Program-made: the position numbers and the translations under genes | Assembly: GCF_039521365.1 (NCBI RefSeq) | Contig: NZ_BAAACF010000001.1 | Span: 682,001 to 746,000, forward strand | Direction of reading: 5' to 3' | Source: Clostridium_AW malenominatum | Lineage (GTDB): Bacteria; Bacillota; Clostridia; Clostridiales; Clostridiaceae | Length of the DNA stretch: 64,000 nt | Shown here: positions 35,140-43,525 of the stretch, in pieces | Position numbering within the stretch: position 1 is the stretch's first letter | Layout of the letters: each line of letters opens with the position of its first letter | Notes under the pieces: generated by a model | What the model saw: the letters and a program-made list of their open reading frames with translations, nothing else | Databases searched by the model: none | What the model was told of the DNA's origin: nothing

Positions 35140-36033
35140 ATGAAATTTAAAGGAGTAGTTGCTGCCATTGTCACTCCCTTTGATGAGAATGGGAGGATTG
35201 ACGAAAAAGCATTAAGAGAGTTATGTAAATTTGAGGTTAGAAAAAATGTAAATGGTGTATTTGCACTTGGAACTACAGGAGAAGGTACTTTACAAGATGT
35301 AGAAGAAAGAAAATTTGCCGCTGAAGTAATAATGGACGAGCTTAGAGGTAAATTGCCAGTGGTATTACATGTTGGTGATTTAAGTATTAGAAATGTTTGG
35401 GAGTTATCAAAGCATGCTGTAGATTTAAAAGTAGATGCAATAACATCTATTACTCCATACTACTATAGGTTAACAGATGGCCAGTTAAAAGATTACTACT
35501 TAGAACTTTCTAAAAATGTTCCAGAAGATTATCCAGTGTATATTTATAATTTCCCAGGTATAACAAATAACGATGTAAAAACTCATATAGTTAAAGAACT
35601 TATAGACGAAACTAAAAATATTGTAGGAATTAAATTTAGCTCATCAGATATGATAAGACTTCAAGAATATATAGCATTAAAATCAGATAGATTTTCAGTA
35701 TTAAGCGGATGTGACCCATTATTCTATACTATGCTTTCTATGGGATGTGATGGATTAGTATCAGGTAACTCAAATGTAAATCCAGATATATTTGTGAAAA
35801 TATATGGAGCTTATACCAATGGAGAATACAAAAAAGCTGAAGGTTTACAAGCATATGCTAGAGCTACAGCAGATCTTCTAAGAGATGGTAACATAGCTGT
35901 AATCAAGGCTGGTATGAAAGTAAACGGATTAAATGGAGGCTATGTAAGAAAACCTTTACAAAATTTAGATGTTGAAAGTACAGAAGTACTTTTACATAAT
36001 CTTAAAAAATTAATGTGTAAGGTGGAGGGGTAA
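35140..36033 (+). CDS. DapA/NanA-family aldolase
   Basis: A 297-residue class I aldolase/synthase barrel. Schiff-base lysine Lys165 is in VGIKFSSSD, the catalytic tyrosine Tyr136 in YIYNFPG, and the GTTGEG loop at 44-49. These enzymes cleave or form 2-keto-3-deoxy acids with pyruvate as one product. Since it heads a catabolic operon with a carboxylate transporter, ribokinase, RbsD and an isomerase, it more likely cleaves a 3-deoxy-2-ulosonic acid than makes dihydrodipicolinate. AGGAGG precedes ATG 35140. TctC begins 3 bases after its stop. The exact substrate is unknown. Confidence 0.9.
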   Translation: MKFKGVVAAIVTPFDENGRIDEKALRELCKFEVRKNVNGVFALGTTGEGTLQDVEERKFAAEVIMDELRGKLPVVLHVGDLSIRNVWELSKHAVDLKVDAITSITPYYYRLTDGQLKDYYLELSKNVPEDYPVYIYNFPGITNNDVKTHIVKELIDETKNIVGIKFSSSDMIRLQEYIALKSDRFSVLSGCDPLFYTMLSMGCDGLVSGNSNVNPDIFVKIYGAYTNGEYKKAEGLQAYARATADLLRDGNIAVIKAGMKVNGLNGGYVRKPLQNLDVESTEVLLHNLKKLMCKVEG

Positions 36034-36036
36034 GTT

Positions 36037-37026
36037 ATGAAAAAGAGTAAAATTATGGTGGCTTTAGGACTTGTGGCATCAATGGTTTTTATGACTGGCT
36101 GTGCTAGTAGTGGTGGAAGTACTGACAAAAAGGAAGCTAAATATCCTAATAAACAAATTAGCATGATTATTCAGGCAGCACCTGGTGGATTATCTGATAC
36201 TGTTGCAAGAACAGTAGCTTCAGAATTACAAAAAACTTTAGGAGTTCCTGTGGTTTCAACTAATAAAACAGGAGCAGCAGGAGCAGTTGCCATGTCATTC
36301 TTACAGGGAAGCAATCCAGATGGATATACAATAGGATATGTACCAGTTGAATTAGCTATGGTTAAGGCATTAGGTTATGCAAATGATGTGGAACCAGATG
36401 GATTTACATTACTTGGAAGATCAAATATTTCACCAGCTACAGTTACTGTAAGAGCTGATTCTCCATGGAAGACAATAGAAGAATTTATAGATTACGCAAA
36501 GCAAAATCCATCAAAAATAAAGGTTGGTAACTCAGGAACAGGATCAATTTGGCATATAGCAGCAGCTACAGTTGAAAGTGCTACTAACACTAAGTTTAAT
36601 CACGTTCCTTTTGATGGTGCAGCACCAGCTATAGCAGCTCTTATGGGATCACACATAGATGCAGTTACAGTAAGTGTTTCTGAAGTTAAATCAGGTGTTG
36701 AAAGTGGACAACTTCGTGTGCTTTCAGTAGTTGATGAAAATAAATCACCTTTCTTTCCAGAAGTTCCAACAATGAAAGAAAAAGGTTATGACATAGTTGT
36801 GGCTGCATGGGGGGGATTTGCAGCTCCAAAGAACCTTCCAAAGGAAGTTCAAGATGCACTAATTCCAGCTATTGAAAAAGCTATACAGTCTGAAAGTTTA
36901 AAGAAAATAGCAAATGAAAGAGCATTTACAGTTGCTTATCAAAATGGAGAAGAGTTCTATAAATTTGCAAAGAGTCAATTTGATTTCTATATGAAACAAA
37001 TACCAGCAATGGGAATAAAAAAATAA
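36037..37026 (+). CDS. Tripartite tricarboxylate-type transporter, substrate-binding lipoprotein TctC
   Basis: A 329-residue protein with lipobox FMTGC (Cys22) and a TctC/Bug-type binding fold. Family segments are IIQAAPGGLSDTVAR, TNKTGAAGAVAM and VPFDGAAPAIAALMG. In Gram-positive cells it is tethered outside the membrane and delivers a carboxylate or sugar acid to TctAB. It lies between the aldolase and tctB genes. A hairpin directly after it may protect its mRNA, giving more binding protein than permease. Confidence 0.93.
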   Translation: MKKSKIMVALGLVASMVFMTGCASSGGSTDKKEAKYPNKQISMIIQAAPGGLSDTVARTVASELQKTLGVPVVSTNKTGAAGAVAMSFLQGSNPDGYTIGYVPVELAMVKALGYANDVEPDGFTLLGRSNISPATVTVRADSPWKTIEEFIDYAKQNPSKIKVGNSGTGSIWHIAAATVESATNTKFNHVPFDGAAPAIAALMGSHIDAVTVSVSEVKSGVESGQLRVLSVVDENKSPFFPEVPTMKEKGYDIVVAAWGGFAAPKNLPKEVQDALIPAIEKAIQSESLKKIANERAFTVAYQNGEEFYKFAKSQFDFYMKQIPAMGIKK

Positions 37027-37039
37027 GTAATTAAAATAA

Positions 37040-37071
37040 AGCTTGTATGTATGTTTACACACATACAAGCT
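37040..37071 (+). terminator. Intercistronic hairpin between tctC and tctB
   Basis: AGCTTGTATGT pairs with ACATACAAGCT around a 10-base loop. It is followed by CCTTTTAAAAGG rather than a long T run, so partial termination or mRNA stabilisation is more likely than full termination. Confidence 0.6.
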
Positions 37072-37092
37072 CCTTTTAAAAGGAGGGTAAGC

Positions 37093-37536
37093 ATGTTTAA
37101 TGGTGATGTTGTATTTGGCATAATTACATCTTTGATAGGTGTTTGGTGGATATTCATGTCAAGAAATTTTCCAGGTGGTACAACTGATGGAGTACCAGGA
37201 CCAGGATACTTTCCCAGAATTATAGGGACATGTCTTATTATAATGTCAGTAATTCTAATTTCTAAAGGGATGAAAAATAAAAATGTCTATTTCAATGTGA
37301 AAGAATGGCCAAAAGAAAACAAGAAAATATTTTTACTTACAATAGCTATTGTTATAGCTTTTATGGTTCTATGGATTAATGTATCTTATATAATTGCATG
37401 CTTTGTATTGTTATTTTTATTAGGTTACCTTTATGGGATGAAATTAACAAAAAACCTTATTTTGTCAGTATGCTTAACTGCAAGTACTTATTTAATTTTC
37501 AACAATGTGTTTAATGTAATGTTAAATTTAAGATGA
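37093..37536 (+). CDS. Tripartite tricarboxylate-type transporter, small membrane subunit TctB
   Basis: A 147-residue protein with four predicted membrane helices, starting MFNGDVVFGIITSLIGV, and the PGPGYFPRIIG segment typical of TctB. ATG 37093 follows AGGAGGG; an in-frame ATG at 37051 lies inside the preceding hairpin and is unlikely. It pairs with TctA to form the permease. Confidence 0.9.
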   Translation: MFNGDVVFGIITSLIGVWWIFMSRNFPGGTTDGVPGPGYFPRIIGTCLIIMSVILISKGMKNKNVYFNVKEWPKENKKIFLLTIAIVIAFMVLWINVSYIIACFVLLFLLGYLYGMKLTKNLILSVCLTASTYLIFNNVFNVMLNLR

Positions 37537-37551
37537 GAGGAGTGAAGAGCA

Positions 37552-39045
37552 TTGTTACTTGGTGCATTAAGAGATGTATTACAACCTAACGTTTTTCTTT
37601 ATAACTTTATAGGAGTAGTGGTTGGAATGTTTATAGGTACTTTACCAGGGTTATCTGCGACTATGGGGGTTGCTCTACTTACTCCTCTTACATTTTGGTT
37701 AGAGCCTACTCAAGGACTAGCTATGTTACTTGGAGTTTATAACTCTGCAATATGGTCTGGAGGTATTTCTGCTATATTGGTTAATACTCCAGGTACTCCA
37801 GCATCAATAGCTCAGACCTTTGATGGATATAAAATGACTCAACAGGGTAAAGTTGGATTAGCATTAGGAATTAACACAATATACTCTGTTATAGGTGGAT
37901 TATTCAGTACTTTTGTATTGATTGTTGCAGCTTTCCCAATTGCAAAGTTTGCACTAAAGTTTGGACCGCCTGAATATTTTGCTTTAGCTATTTTTGGTTT
38001 ATCTATGATGATTAGTGTTTCAGGAAAAGAAATAGTAAAGGGATTAATTATAGGATTATTAGGACTTATTATTTCAACTATAGGATTAGATCCAATGTTT
38101 TCAGTTCAAAGATTTACATTTGGCAACATGAATCTTATGCAAGGAATATCATTTATACCAATAATGATAGGTATGTTTGGTATAGGAGAAATCCTTTATC
38201 AAATTATTGAGGATAAAAAAGATGATAGAAAAATAATGGATATAAAAGATTTAGGAAGGGTAGTTCCTACAGCTAAAGAATTTAAAACTACTGCATTTCC
38301 ATCCTTTATATCAGCAATAATTTCAGTAATAATAGGAGCCATACCAGGGACAGGTGGAGATATAGCTTCAATCATATGTTGGCAACAGGCTAAGCAAATG
38401 TCCAAAAAACCTGAAGAATTCGGAAACGGATCAGTTGAAGGCCTTGCAGTTACATCCTTAGCAAATAATGGAGTTATAGGTGGAACCATGACAACTATGA
38501 TGACTTTAGGAATTCCAGGAGACTCAGTTACAGCAATATTAATAGGATCCCTTATGATGTATGGAATGCAACCAGGACCGCAGATGTTTATATCAAATTC
38601 AAAGTTTGTTTATAATATCATGGCATTACTTATAGTTGCTAATCTTACTATATTAGTGCTAGGACTTTTAACTGCAAAGGGAAGTTCATATATTTTAAAA
38701 GTACAACCTAAAGTTATTTGGTTGGTAGTTATATTATTCTGCATAATTGGATCTTACGCATTAAATAATTCTTTATTTGATGTAGGAGTAATGCTTATAT
38801 CTGGCTTTATAGGCTTCTTATTTAGAAGATTAGATATACCATTAGGACCATTTATATTAGCACTTTTATTAGGACCAATAGCTGAATCAAACTTTAGAAG
38901 AAGTTTAGCATTATCCTCAGGAACTTACTCAATATTTATAACAAGACCAATATCTATAGTGTTATTTATTCTTGCATTAGTTTCACTTCTATATATTCCT
39001 ATAAAGAATATGCTAGGAAAGAAAAATCAGAGTGTAGCGGGGTAG
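37552..39045 (+). CDS. Tripartite tricarboxylate-type transporter, large membrane subunit TctA
   Basis: A 497-residue protein with about 11-12 membrane helices. It carries the family motifs GTLPGLSATMGVALLTPLTF near the N-terminus and IGAIPGTGGDIAS in the second half (the duplicated GxxPGxGG-type loops). It starts at TTG 37552 with MLLGALRDVLQ, a typical TctA beginning. It imports a carboxylate captured by TctC using an ion gradient. The next gene starts 6 bases after the stop. Confidence 0.95.
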   Translation: MLLGALRDVLQPNVFLYNFIGVVVGMFIGTLPGLSATMGVALLTPLTFWLEPTQGLAMLLGVYNSAIWSGGISAILVNTPGTPASIAQTFDGYKMTQQGKVGLALGINTIYSVIGGLFSTFVLIVAAFPIAKFALKFGPPEYFALAIFGLSMMISVSGKEIVKGLIIGLLGLIISTIGLDPMFSVQRFTFGNMNLMQGISFIPIMIGMFGIGEILYQIIEDKKDDRKIMDIKDLGRVVPTAKEFKTTAFPSFISAIISVIIGAIPGTGGDIASIICWQQAKQMSKKPEEFGNGSVEGLAVTSLANNGVIGGTMTTMMTLGIPGDSVTAILIGSLMMYGMQPGPQMFISNSKFVYNIMALLIVANLTILVLGLLTAKGSSYILKVQPKVIWLVVILFCIIGSYALNNSLFDVGVMLISGFIGFLFRRLDIPLGPFILALLLGPIAESNFRRSLALSSGTYSIFITRPISIVLFILALVSLLYIPIKNMLGKKNQSVAG

Positions 39046-39051
39046 GCTAAT

Positions 39052-39804
39052 ATGGCATTAATAATTAATAAAGCTATTTACAATAATGATGAAACATACG
39101 TTTATGAAAGATTAGGTCACCTATATAAAATAGATGGTGACCTTTACCAAAATTATTCCTTAACAGTTGAAAGAATAGATAAGGATAAGGTAAAACTTTT
39201 ACCCCCTCACAATCCTAAAAATATTATAGGTGTAGGTACAAACTATAAGGCTATGATAAAAGATGAAAGTGATACCCCTAGGGAACCTATTATTTTTTTA
39301 AAGCCAGTTACCACCATAACCTATGAAGAAAACATACCTTATCCTAATCTATCTAATTTAGTTAAGGCAGAGGTTGAATTGGCAGTAGTAATGGGAAGAA
39401 AGTGCAAAGAAGTAAAAGAAGAAGAAGCAGAAAGTTATATATTAGGTTATACCACTGCTATGGATTTTACAGCTGTAGACAAGCTAGTACCCTCCGCGAT
39501 TTGGAATGTTTCAAAAATGTTTGATGGATTTACTCCGTTAGGTACCTTTCTTGTGAAAGATATAGATATAAGCAATTTAAAAGTGACTTTAAATAAAAAT
39601 TCTAAAACTGTTGTAAATTCCTCTACAGAAGGCATGATTTTTTCAATACCTTATCTTATAAGCTACATTTCTAAAATAATGACTTTAATGCCTGGAGATA
39701 TCATTTTGACTGGTACTCCATGGGAAGCTATAGAAATTGTTAAAGGTGACTCTGTTAAAGCTGAAATTCAGGGCATTGGCAAAATTGTTGGAAAAATTGT
39801 TTAA
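39052..39804 (+). CDS. Fumarylacetoacetate hydrolase-family protein
   Basis: A 250-residue FAH-fold enzyme. Metal-binding acidic residues are visible in KAEVELAVVMG and GYTTAMDFTAVD, with substrate-binding segments IGVGTNYKAM, FLKP, SKMFDGFTPLG and GDIILTGTPW. The family includes hydrolases, decarboxylases and tautomerases acting on 2-oxo or 2,4-dioxo acids, for example in sugar-acid degradation. In this operon it could process a side product or an oxidised 3-deoxy-ulosonate; its precise reaction is unknown. Confidence 0.88.
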   Translation: MALIINKAIYNNDETYVYERLGHLYKIDGDLYQNYSLTVERIDKDKVKLLPPHNPKNIIGVGTNYKAMIKDESDTPREPIIFLKPVTTITYEENIPYPNLSNLVKAEVELAVVMGRKCKEVKEEEAESYILGYTTAMDFTAVDKLVPSAIWNVSKMFDGFTPLGTFLVKDIDISNLKVTLNKNSKTVVNSSTEGMIFSIPYLISYISKIMTLMPGDIILTGTPWEAIEIVKGDSVKAEIQGIGKIVGKIV

Positions 39805-39821
39805 GGGAAAGGAGAATGTTA

Positions 39822-40433
39822 ATGGATGCGTTAAAAGTTGGTAAAAAGATTATAGAAGAAGAAATAAAAGCTATTGAAAGAGTCAGTAAGAATTTAGATG
39901 AAAATTTTGTTATAACAGTAGAGACAATAAAATCCTGTGAAGGCAAGGTAGTTTTCACAGGGTTAGGCAAATCAGGTCATATAGGTAAAAAACTAGCAGC
40001 TACTTTTTCAAGTACAGGGACTCCGGCCATATTTGTACATGCTACAGAAGCTTTACATGGAGATTTAGGAATGATAACAAAAGGCGATGTAGTAATTGCT
40101 ATATCAAATAGTGGAGAGACAAAAGAGTTGATCCAAATGATACCTTCATTAAAAATTATAGGGACAAAAATTATATCAATTACCTCCAATGAAAATTCAA
40201 CTTTAGCTAAGAAAAGTCATATACACATTAAAGTAGATGCAACAAGAGAAGCTGATCATCTTAATGTAGCACCTACATCCAGTACCACTGCAGTATTAGC
40301 CGTTGGAGATGCTATAGGAATTACTTTATCTATCTTAAAAGGATTTAAAGAAGATAATTTTGCGGTATTTCACCCAGGTGGAAGTTTAGGTAAAATGCTA
40401 TTAGGTAAGATTAGTTTAGAGGAGACGGTTTAA
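39822..40433 (+). CDS. KpsF/GutQ-type sugar-phosphate isomerase without CBS domains
   Basis: A 203-residue single SIS-domain protein. Its sequence (TGLGKSGHIGKKLAATFSSTG, HATEALHGDLGM, AISNSGETKE, VAPTSSTTAVLAVGDA, FHPGGSLGK) is that of arabinose-5-phosphate isomerases KdsD/KpsF/GutQ, ending before the CBS pair those proteins carry. These enzymes interconvert ribulose 5-phosphate and D-arabinose 5-phosphate. The organism is Gram-positive and should not make Kdo, so a catabolic role is likely. ATG 39822 has AAAGGAG at seven bases; ATG 39816 is too close. It abuts the ribokinase gene. Confidence 0.88.
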   Translation: MDALKVGKKIIEEEIKAIERVSKNLDENFVITVETIKSCEGKVVFTGLGKSGHIGKKLAATFSSTGTPAIFVHATEALHGDLGMITKGDVVIAISNSGETKELIQMIPSLKIIGTKIISITSNENSTLAKKSHIHIKVDATREADHLNVAPTSSTTAVLAVGDAIGITLSILKGFKEDNFAVFHPGGSLGKMLLGKISLEETV

Positions 40434-41378
40434 ATGGATAAGATTCTTGTAATTGGAAGCTTTATGATGGATTTAGTAGCTAAAACACCTAGGGCTCCTA
40501 TTGAAGGAGAAACTATAAAGGGAATATCTTTTTCACAATTTACTGGAGGAAAAGGAGCTAATCAAGCTGTAGCAGCTGCAAAGCTAGGTGCGGATGTTGT
40601 TATGCTAGGCAAGCTAGGAAAGGATAGTTTTGGAGAATCTCATGTGAATAGTTTAAAAGAATATAATGTAGAATACAGCTACGTTATGATAGAAGAAAAT
40701 CATAGTACTGGAGTAGGATTTATAACCCTTGAAGATAACGGGAAAAATAGAATAATAATAATACCTGGTGCGAATTTAAAAGTTACTCCTGAGGATATTG
40801 AGAGACATGAAGAGTTGATAAAAGAATGCCATATTTTAATTTTACAAATGGAGATTCCTATTGAAAGTATTTATAAGTCTATTGATATAGCGTGTAAACA
40901 TAATAAAAATATTATCTTTAATCCAGCACCGTACATGGATTTTGATAAGAGATATTTAGATAAACTCACTTATATAGTACTAAATGAAGTAGAAGCAAAA
41001 GATTGCACAGGAATAGAAATTAATGATAAGGATAATGCAAGAAAAGCTGCTGAAAAGTTACTGGACTTAGGATGCAAAAATGTATTAATAACCATGGGTG
41101 AAAAAGGAGTATATTTCCTAAACCATAAAGAAGAGCATTTTCTAAAAAGCTTAGAGGTAGATGTGATAGATACTACTGCCGCAGGAGATGAATTTATAGG
41201 TTCCTTTGCATATGCATTAACAAGAGGGTGGAGTATATCAAATGCAATTAAATTTGCTAATGCATCAGCAGCTTTATCTGTAACAAAGATGGGATCGCAG
41301 CCGTCACTGCCTTATTATCATGAAGTTAAAGCTTTTATAGAGGAAAATGTCAATGAACTAAAGGAGTTAGTAAAATGA
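40434..41378 (+). CDS. rbsK: Ribokinase (PfkB family)
   Basis: A 314-residue PfkB kinase with GGKGANQAVAAAKLGA near residue 40, GVGFITLEDNGKN, PGANLKVT and the anion-hole motif DTTAAGDEF as in E. coli ribokinase. It phosphorylates a pentose at the 5-hydroxyl; ribokinases also accept D-arabinose. The gene starts on the base following the isomerase stop codon and overlaps the RbsD gene by 4 bases, so the three are translationally linked. In this context the product could be D-arabinose 5-phosphate feeding the KpsF-like isomerase. Confidence 0.9.
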   Translation: MDKILVIGSFMMDLVAKTPRAPIEGETIKGISFSQFTGGKGANQAVAAAKLGADVVMLGKLGKDSFGESHVNSLKEYNVEYSYVMIEENHSTGVGFITLEDNGKNRIIIIPGANLKVTPEDIERHEELIKECHILILQMEIPIESIYKSIDIACKHNKNIIFNPAPYMDFDKRYLDKLTYIVLNEVEAKDCTGIEINDKDNARKAAEKLLDLGCKNVLITMGEKGVYFLNHKEEHFLKSLEVDVIDTTAAGDEFIGSFAYALTRGWSISNAIKFANASAALSVTKMGSQPSLPYYHEVKAFIEENVNELKELVK

Positions 41379-41770
41379 AAAAGACAGGTATACTACACAA
41401 AGATATATCAGAATTAGTAGCAGCTATAGGGCATACAGATTCTATAATAATATGTGATGCAGGATTTCCTATACCTTCAGGTGTAAAAAGAATAGACTTA
41501 GGTGTGGAGGAGAACCTACCAACTACCCTAGATTTAATAAGGGTTATACTAAAGGAATTACCTGTAGAAAAAATAATAGTTGCTAAAGAAACTGAAGAAG
41601 TAAGCCCTGAAAGGTATGATGAAATGGTAAGTTTTTTCCCAGGAGTAGAAAGGAAATTAATTCCACACATTGACTTTAAAGAAATATCGAAGAATGCAAA
41701 AGCAGTAATTAAAACAGGAGACTGCACTCCTTATTCAAATATAATACTCATTGCAGGAGTGCCATATTAA
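41375..41770 (+). CDS. rbsD: D-ribose pyranase RbsD
   Basis: A 131-residue RbsD/FucU-family mutarotase with catalytic His20 in IGHTD, the ICDAGFPIP segment and C-terminal IKTGDCTPYSNIILIAGV. It interconverts pyranose and furanose (or anomeric) forms of a free pentose so that ribokinase can use it. It overlaps the ribokinase gene by 4 bases. There is no ribose ABC transporter here, so the pentose probably arises inside the cell. Confidence 0.92.
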   Translation: MKKTGILHKDISELVAAIGHTDSIIICDAGFPIPSGVKRIDLGVEENLPTTLDLIRVILKELPVEKIIVAKETEEVSPERYDEMVSFFPGVERKLIPHIDFKEISKNAKAVIKTGDCTPYSNIILIAGVPY

Positions 41771-41791
41771 TATAATTCTGGAGGTTTTAGT

Positions 41792-42793
41792 ATGAAAAAA
41801 ATAATAAATAACCCAGATAATTTTGTTATGGAAATGTTGGAAGGAATACTTCTTGCACATAGCAAAGAGGTGAAAATTGCTAATGATGATAAAAGAGCTC
41901 TTGTAAGGTACGATCGACCTGTAAAAGGTAAAGTAGCAATAGCTACAGGAGGAGGATCTGGTCATCTTCCAATATTTTTAGGCTATGTAGGAAAAGGTAT
42001 GATTGACGGATGTGCGGTTGGAAATGTATTTGCTTCTCCAAGTGCTACTACTATGCTAAATGTTACTAAAGCTATAGATGGAGGAGAAGGTGTGTTATAC
42101 ATCTACGGAAACTATAGTGGAGATGTAATGAACTTTGATATGGCTGCTGAAATGAGCGAATTTGAAGATATTAGAGTGGAGACAGTTTTAGTTGCGGACG
42201 ATGTAGCTTCAGCGCCAAAGGGAAGTGAAACCAAGAGAAGAGGGGTAGCAGGACTTTTTTATGCTTACAAGATAGCTGGTGCAGCTGCATCAGAAGGAAA
42301 ATCTTTAGAGGACGTAAAGAGAGTAACTGAAAAAGCTTTAAGTGGTACTAGAACCATGGGAATGGCTATTTCACCATGTATTATTCCTTCTGCAGGTAAG
42401 CCAACCTTTACTATAGGGGAAGATGAAATGGAAATAGGTATGGGTATACACGGAGAACCAGGAATTAAAAGAGAAAAGCTAAAAACCGCTGATGAAATAA
42501 CCGAGGAATTAGTAAATAGAATATTAGAGGATTTACCTTATGAAAATGGAGATGAGGTTTCTGTACTTATAAATGGATTGGGCTCCACGCCAAAGGAAGA
42601 ACTATATATAGTTTATAGAAAAGTACATTTAATGCTAGAGGAAAAAGGAATTAAAATTTATAGGCCATATGTAGGAGAATATGCAACCTCCATGGAGATG
42701 GGAGGAATGTCCATAACTTTAATGAAATTAGATGAAGAATTAAAAGACTTCCTAGATAAACAAGCAGATACACCATTCTTTCAACAGGTATAG
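41792..42793 (+). CDS. Dihydroxyacetone kinase subunit DhaK-like
   Basis: A 333-residue DhaK homologue. Active-site residues are kept: His58 in GGGSGH, Asp111 in YGNYSGDVMNF and the substrate-binding His220 in GMGIHGEPG. Around GSGHLPIFLGYVGKGMIDG it differs from classical DhaK (GSGHEPAHAGYVG), suggesting a ketose other than dihydroxyacetone, as in erythrulose- or apulose-type kinases. It forms a two-gene unit with DhaL and no DhaM/PTS partner is nearby, so it may use ATP. Confidence 0.9.
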   Translation: MKKIINNPDNFVMEMLEGILLAHSKEVKIANDDKRALVRYDRPVKGKVAIATGGGSGHLPIFLGYVGKGMIDGCAVGNVFASPSATTMLNVTKAIDGGEGVLYIYGNYSGDVMNFDMAAEMSEFEDIRVETVLVADDVASAPKGSETKRRGVAGLFYAYKIAGAAASEGKSLEDVKRVTEKALSGTRTMGMAISPCIIPSAGKPTFTIGEDEMEIGMGIHGEPGIKREKLKTADEITEELVNRILEDLPYENGDEVSVLINGLGSTPKEELYIVYRKVHLMLEEKGIKIYRPYVGEYATSMEMGGMSITLMKLDEELKDFLDKQADTPFFQQV

Positions 42794-42803
42794 GAGAGGA
42801 ACA

Positions 42804-43442
42804 ATGGAACATATAAATATAGTTCAGGTAAAGGAAATATTAAAAAAAATAAGTGAAGTTATGGATGAGGCAAAAGATTATTTGATAGCATTAGATGGAG
42901 CTATGGGTGACGGAGATTTAGGATTGACTATGAGCGAAGGTTTTAGAGCTATAGTTAATGAAATGGACAAGGTGGAAGGTGAGGACATAGGAGCTTTAAT
43001 TGGCAAGATGGGAATGGTTATGGCTAATACCGTTCCATCTACTATGGGAACTTTAATGGCAACGGCCCTTATGAAGGGTGGAAAAGCTATTAAAGGATTA
43101 AAGCAAATTACTTTAAAAGATATGATAGATTTTGGACAGGCAGGAATTGAAGGAATAAAAATGAGAGGAAAAGCTGAAGTAGGGGATAAAACTATTTTAG
43201 ATTCCCTTCATCCAGCAGTAGAGAGTTTAAAAAAATCAAAAGAAAGTCAATTGGATTTTAGAGAAGCCTTTAAAGATGCTTATGAAGCAGCAGAAGTTGG
43301 AGCTATTATGACAAAAGATATAAAGTCAAAGTTCGGAAGAGCAGCTTATTATGGAGAAGGCTCCATTGGAAATCAAGACCCAGGAGCAACGGTTGGGATG
43401 TTCTTGTTTAAAGCAATATATGAATATTTCAAATGTAAATAG
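42804..43442 (+). CDS. Dihydroxyacetone kinase subunit DhaL-like
   Basis: A 212-residue DhaL homologue that should bind Mg-nucleotide through Asp31, Asp36 and Asp38 in LDGAMGDGDLG. The usual GDGDHG reads GDGDLG here. Other family segments are GTLMATALMKGGKA, DKTILDSLHPA and GSIGNQDPGA. It completes the DhaK-like kinase and is the last gene of the island, with a terminator shortly after the stop. Confidence 0.9.
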   Translation: MEHINIVQVKEILKKISEVMDEAKDYLIALDGAMGDGDLGLTMSEGFRAIVNEMDKVEGEDIGALIGKMGMVMANTVPSTMGTLMATALMKGGKAIKGLKQITLKDMIDFGQAGIEGIKMRGKAEVGDKTILDSLHPAVESLKKSKESQLDFREAFKDAYEAAEVGAIMTKDIKSKFGRAAYYGEGSIGNQDPGATVGMFLFKAIYEYFKCK

Positions 43443-43458
43443 GGAAGTTTAAAATTAA

Positions 43459-43490
43459 AGGGAGCTACATAAGTTCCCTTTTCTTTATTT
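43459..43490 (+). terminator. Terminator of the aldolase-tct-rbs-dha operon
   Basis: GGGAGCT pairs with AGTTCCC (one G-U) around ACATA, then TTTTCTTTATTTTT, about 18 bases after the DhaL stop. Confidence 0.7.
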
Positions 43491-43525
43491 TTAGTATAAA
43501 ATAAAAAAAGAGGATGGTGAGTTGT

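Noticed and set aside
35140..36033. Dihydrodipicolinate synthase for lysine biosynthesis
   Set aside because: The fold is the same, but the gene is under LacI-type operators and heads a transporter/catabolic operon with no dap or lys genes nearby.
40434..41770. Ribose utilisation operon
   Set aside because: RbsK and RbsD are present, but the ribose ABC transporter RbsABC and a ribose-type RbsR context are missing; the genes are embedded in a sugar-acid operon.
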